Both the position numbers and the translations under genes were made by a program. This document shows, piece by piece, positions 5,687 to 7,118 of a DNA stretch of 7,118 nucleotides. A model generated the notes under the pieces. It searched no databases and was not told the DNA's origin. It saw only the letters and a program-made list of their open reading frames with translations. Source of the DNA: an uncultured Bdellovibrio sp. Lineage in GTDB: Bacteria; Bdellovibrionota; Bdellovibrionia; Bdellovibrionales; Bdellovibrionaceae. The stretch covers positions 1 to 7,118 of the forward strand of contig CAMLRE010000112.1 in assembly GCA_946482355.1 (NCBI GenBank). Direction: 5' to 3'. Numbering within the stretch: position 1 is the first letter of the stretch; the number at the start of each line of letters is the position of its first letter.

Positions 5687-6435
5687 TAGATGAAACGGTG
5701 ATGCATCCAGTTCTTTTCTTTAGCCGCTGTCGCCAATTCTTGCTCAGTTTTAAATAAACGATCATCGCGAGAAGCAGCACTTACCGCTAAACGTAAATGA
5801 GTCGCATTATCTAATAATTCGTAATCACCCATCGTATTGCCACTGGCAAAAAATGGATGAGTCTTTTTCGTATGAGCTAATAAGGCTTCAACTTTTCCGG
5901 TACGGTAAGTGATCGGTAATACCGGCGTTTCAGAAATGATGCCGTTGTTAACGACTGTTTCAACACCAATCACGTTTTCAGCACCTAAACCTAGCGCCAT
6001 AGCACCTGGTTCAACGGCCCATTTAATCGACGCTGTCACAATATAAATTTGTACGCCGTGATTTTTAAGTAATTCAATCAAACGCTGCTGCTCGGAAAAG
6101 ATCGGATTTGGTCTGATAGATTCAAAGGCCTCTTGCGCCCATTTACGAACTTGCTCAACGGATTTACCTTGATTGATCTGCGCTAACCACACATAGGCCG
6201 ATCGTGGATCATTATTGATCTTTTTCATTTCAAGGTAGTGCTCAAACGGATTTTCTGGAAGAGGCACGTGTTTTTGATCAATTTGATAATGAAAGAAGTT
6301 TTCGCCTAAATCGGTATCCCAAAGAGTACCGTCAGCATCAAAAGCTGCAATAAGTGGCTTTTGCGCCTTTTTTAACTCGGCAATTGTTTTTTCGATCTGG
6401 GCCCAAAATTCGGAAGGATATGGTTTGTAATTCAC
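5686..6435 (-). CDS. HAD-superfamily phosphatase (subclass IB-like)
   Basis: 249 residues with the four HAD motifs in order. Motif I is AAFDADGTLWDTD, with nucleophile Asp33 and acid/base Asp35. Motif II is YIVTAS, with Thr134. Motif III is Lys181 in YRTGKVEALL. Motif IV is FASGNTMGDYELL, with Asp204 coordinating Mg2+. The insert between motifs I and II is helical, as in the SerB-like phosphomonoesterases. The reaction should be hydrolysis of a small phosphate ester through an aspartyl-phosphate; the substrate cannot be read, and the match to phosphoserine phosphatase is only at superfamily level. No signal peptide is visible, so it is probably cytosolic. The start is GTG at 6435: an in-frame ATG just upstream is followed at once by TAA, so the coding frame cannot extend further. 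No ribosome binding site is obvious. The gene heads a two-gene unit with the membrane-anchored protein. Confidence 0.9.
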   Translation of the reverse strand: MNYKPYPSEFWAQIEKTIAELKKAQKPLIAAFDADGTLWDTDLGENFFHYQIDQKHVPLPENPFEHYLEMKKINNDPRSAYVWLAQINQGKSVEQVRKWAQEAFESIRPNPIFSEQQRLIELLKNHGVQIYIVTASIKWAVEPGAMALGLGAENVIGVETVVNNGIISETPVLPITYRTGKVEALLAHTKKTHPFFASGNTMGDYELLDNATHLRLAVSAASRDDRLFKTEQELATAAKEKNWMHHRFI

Positions 6436-6488
6436 ACAGTGATGTTACATCTGGTTAGGACTTGGCTCTACTAAAAAATTAAGTTCAA

Positions 6489-6504
6489 ATAGACAAATGT
6501 CTAT
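6489..6504. promoter_or_regulatory. Perfect inverted repeat across a start codon
   Basis: ATAGACA, two A, TGTCTAT: a perfect 7+7 dyad whose centre holds the first bases of the ATG at 6497. The short spacer favours a dimeric DNA-binding protein over an RNA hairpin, though opening one pair would give a 4-base loop. It also lies 53 bases from the divergent HAD gene start, so it could serve either gene. Confidence 0.5.
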
Positions 6505-6949
6505 AAAGTACCGCATTGCCCAAATTGAAGATGTTCCCTCGGTGTATCAGTTTGCTGAAGACAAACTGCGCGTTGAATTTCCTGACGAGATGGAACTGAT
6601 GATGCAGGTATGGAATTCGCGTTTTCGTAAAGAAGCTTTAGAGCATTACCTCAAAATGGGGTGGAGTTTTATCGCCTATGATGAAAATAATAAACTTCAG
6701 GGTTTTTTCTTAGGACAGCCGTTTTTATTTTTTCAAGGTCATACACAAACGCTTTGGATTGAGATGATCACTGCCAGCGATTTTAAAATTGAAGCCGAAC
6801 TTGCTGAAATTGCCATTAAACTTTCGCGCGATAAACATTTACAAAAAGTGGTTTTACCAAAATCGGTCGAAACTTTACATTTTGAAAATGCCGCATTTAA
6901 GTTTCAAAAATGGTCTGATGAATGTGTTTGGGTAAAAACAACAAAGTAG
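6497..6949 (+). CDS. GNAT-fold acetyltransferase-like protein, possibly degenerate
   Basis: 150 residues. The N-terminus (YRIAQIEDVPSVYQFAEDKL) matches the first strand and helix of GNAT N-acetyltransferases. Residues about 56-95 (WSFIAYDENNKLQGFFLGQP, then TLWIEMITASD) match strands 2-4. The C-terminal TLHFENAAFKFQKWSDECVWVK resembles the closing helix and strands of the fold. The acetyl-CoA pyrophosphate loop, normally (Q/R)xxGx(G/A) after strand 4, is not visible; that region reads DFKIEAELAEIAIKLSRDK instead. The fold is therefore likely, but activity is doubtful and no substrate can be named. No clear ribosome binding site precedes the ATG, which lies inside an inverted repeat. The gene ends 22 bases before glpD and may be co-transcribed with it. 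Confidence 0.75.
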   Translation: MSIKYRIAQIEDVPSVYQFAEDKLRVEFPDEMELMMQVWNSRFRKEALEHYLKMGWSFIAYDENNKLQGFFLGQPFLFFQGHTQTLWIEMITASDFKIEAELAEIAIKLSRDKHLQKVVLPKSVETLHFENAAFKFQKWSDECVWVKTTK

Positions 6950-6971
6950 AAAGAAATTCGAGCAGGGAAGC

Positions 6972-7118
6972 ATGAAAGATTTTTCTTATAAAACGAGAGC
7001 CATCAACCTTCAAAGACTGGAATCAGAACATTTTGATTTATTAATTTTAGGCGGTGGTATTACCGGTGCCGGTGTTGCCAGAGACGCTGCGGCCCGCGGT
7101 TTAAAAGTGGGCTTAATT
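6972..7118 (+). CDS. glpD: FAD-dependent glycerol-3-phosphate dehydrogenase, N-terminal part (cut by window edge)
   Basis: The 49 visible codons encode a short leader (MKDFSYKTRAINLQRLESEH), then FDLLILGGGITGAGVARDAA and ARGLKVGLI. This is the FAD-binding Rossmann start of aerobic glycerol-3-phosphate dehydrogenases: the GGGITGAG loop and the RDAAARGL helix are characteristic of GlpD/GlpA and separate it from most other FAD oxidoreductases. GlpD oxidises sn-glycerol 3-phosphate to dihydroxyacetone phosphate at the inner membrane face and passes electrons to quinone. AGGGA at 6964-6968 supports the ATG at 6972. The alternative is anaerobic GlpA, which shares the motif; the missing C-terminus would settle this. 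The frame is open to the window end. Confidence 0.9.
   Translation, partial: MKDFSYKTRAINLQRLESEHFDLLILGGGITGAGVARDAAARGLKVGLI

Overview
This window looks like ordinary chromosome from a predatory or environmental bacterium of the Bdellovibrionota. The main reason is the gene at 4472-5278, which I recognise as a TIGR02147/DUF4423-type protein, a family expanded in Bdellovibrio-like bacteria and Fibrobacter. The many small secreted proteins of no known family and the A+T-leaning composition (judged by eye, not counted) also fit. The assignment is an inference, and no species can be named. There is no sign of phage, transposon, CRISPR, rRNA or tRNA.

Left block (1-2790, + strand): the 3' part of tlyA (rRNA 2'-O-methyltransferase), a lipoprotein with a patatin-like fold that overlaps tlyA by 17 bases, and pepP (Xaa-Pro aminopeptidase, M24B). 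They are closely packed and may form one transcription unit. The lipoprotein is the most unusual gene here. Its fold landmarks are present, but the catalytic Ser of GxSxG is Glu (GIEWG) and the catalytic Asp of DGG/DGA appears to be Tyr (YGN), so it is probably a non-catalytic patatin relative. A strong hairpin around the pepP stop codon separates this block from the convergent genes and has a T-run on the minus-strand side.

Middle block (2813-4471): two minus-strand genes for exported proteins. One is a 322-residue protein with a zinc-protease HELSH signature. The other is a 136-residue protein with a classical signal peptide. The 188-base intergenic region upstream of the small gene holds two back-to-back candidate promoters, an A+T-rich imperfect palindrome over the plus-strand -10, and two related 15-base hairpin units spaced 31 bases apart. 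The divergent TIGR02147 gene starts on its other side. A regulator/secreted-protein pair is a reasonable hypothesis.

Right block (5290-7118): a two-gene minus-strand unit, HAD phosphatase followed by a small membrane-anchored protein, both with GTG starts. A divergent GNAT-like protein follows, and its start codon lies inside a perfect 7+7 inverted repeat. The last feature is the first 49 codons of glpD, FAD-dependent glycerol-3-phosphate dehydrogenase, cut by the window edge.

The functions of tlyA, pepP, the HAD protein and glpD are read from conserved motifs. The HELSH protein, the small secreted protein, the membrane-anchored protein and the TIGR02147 protein have no established function that I can assign. 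I see no clear complete novel multi-gene system. The best leads are the catalytically altered patatin lipoprotein and the divergent regulatory region at 4284-4471.
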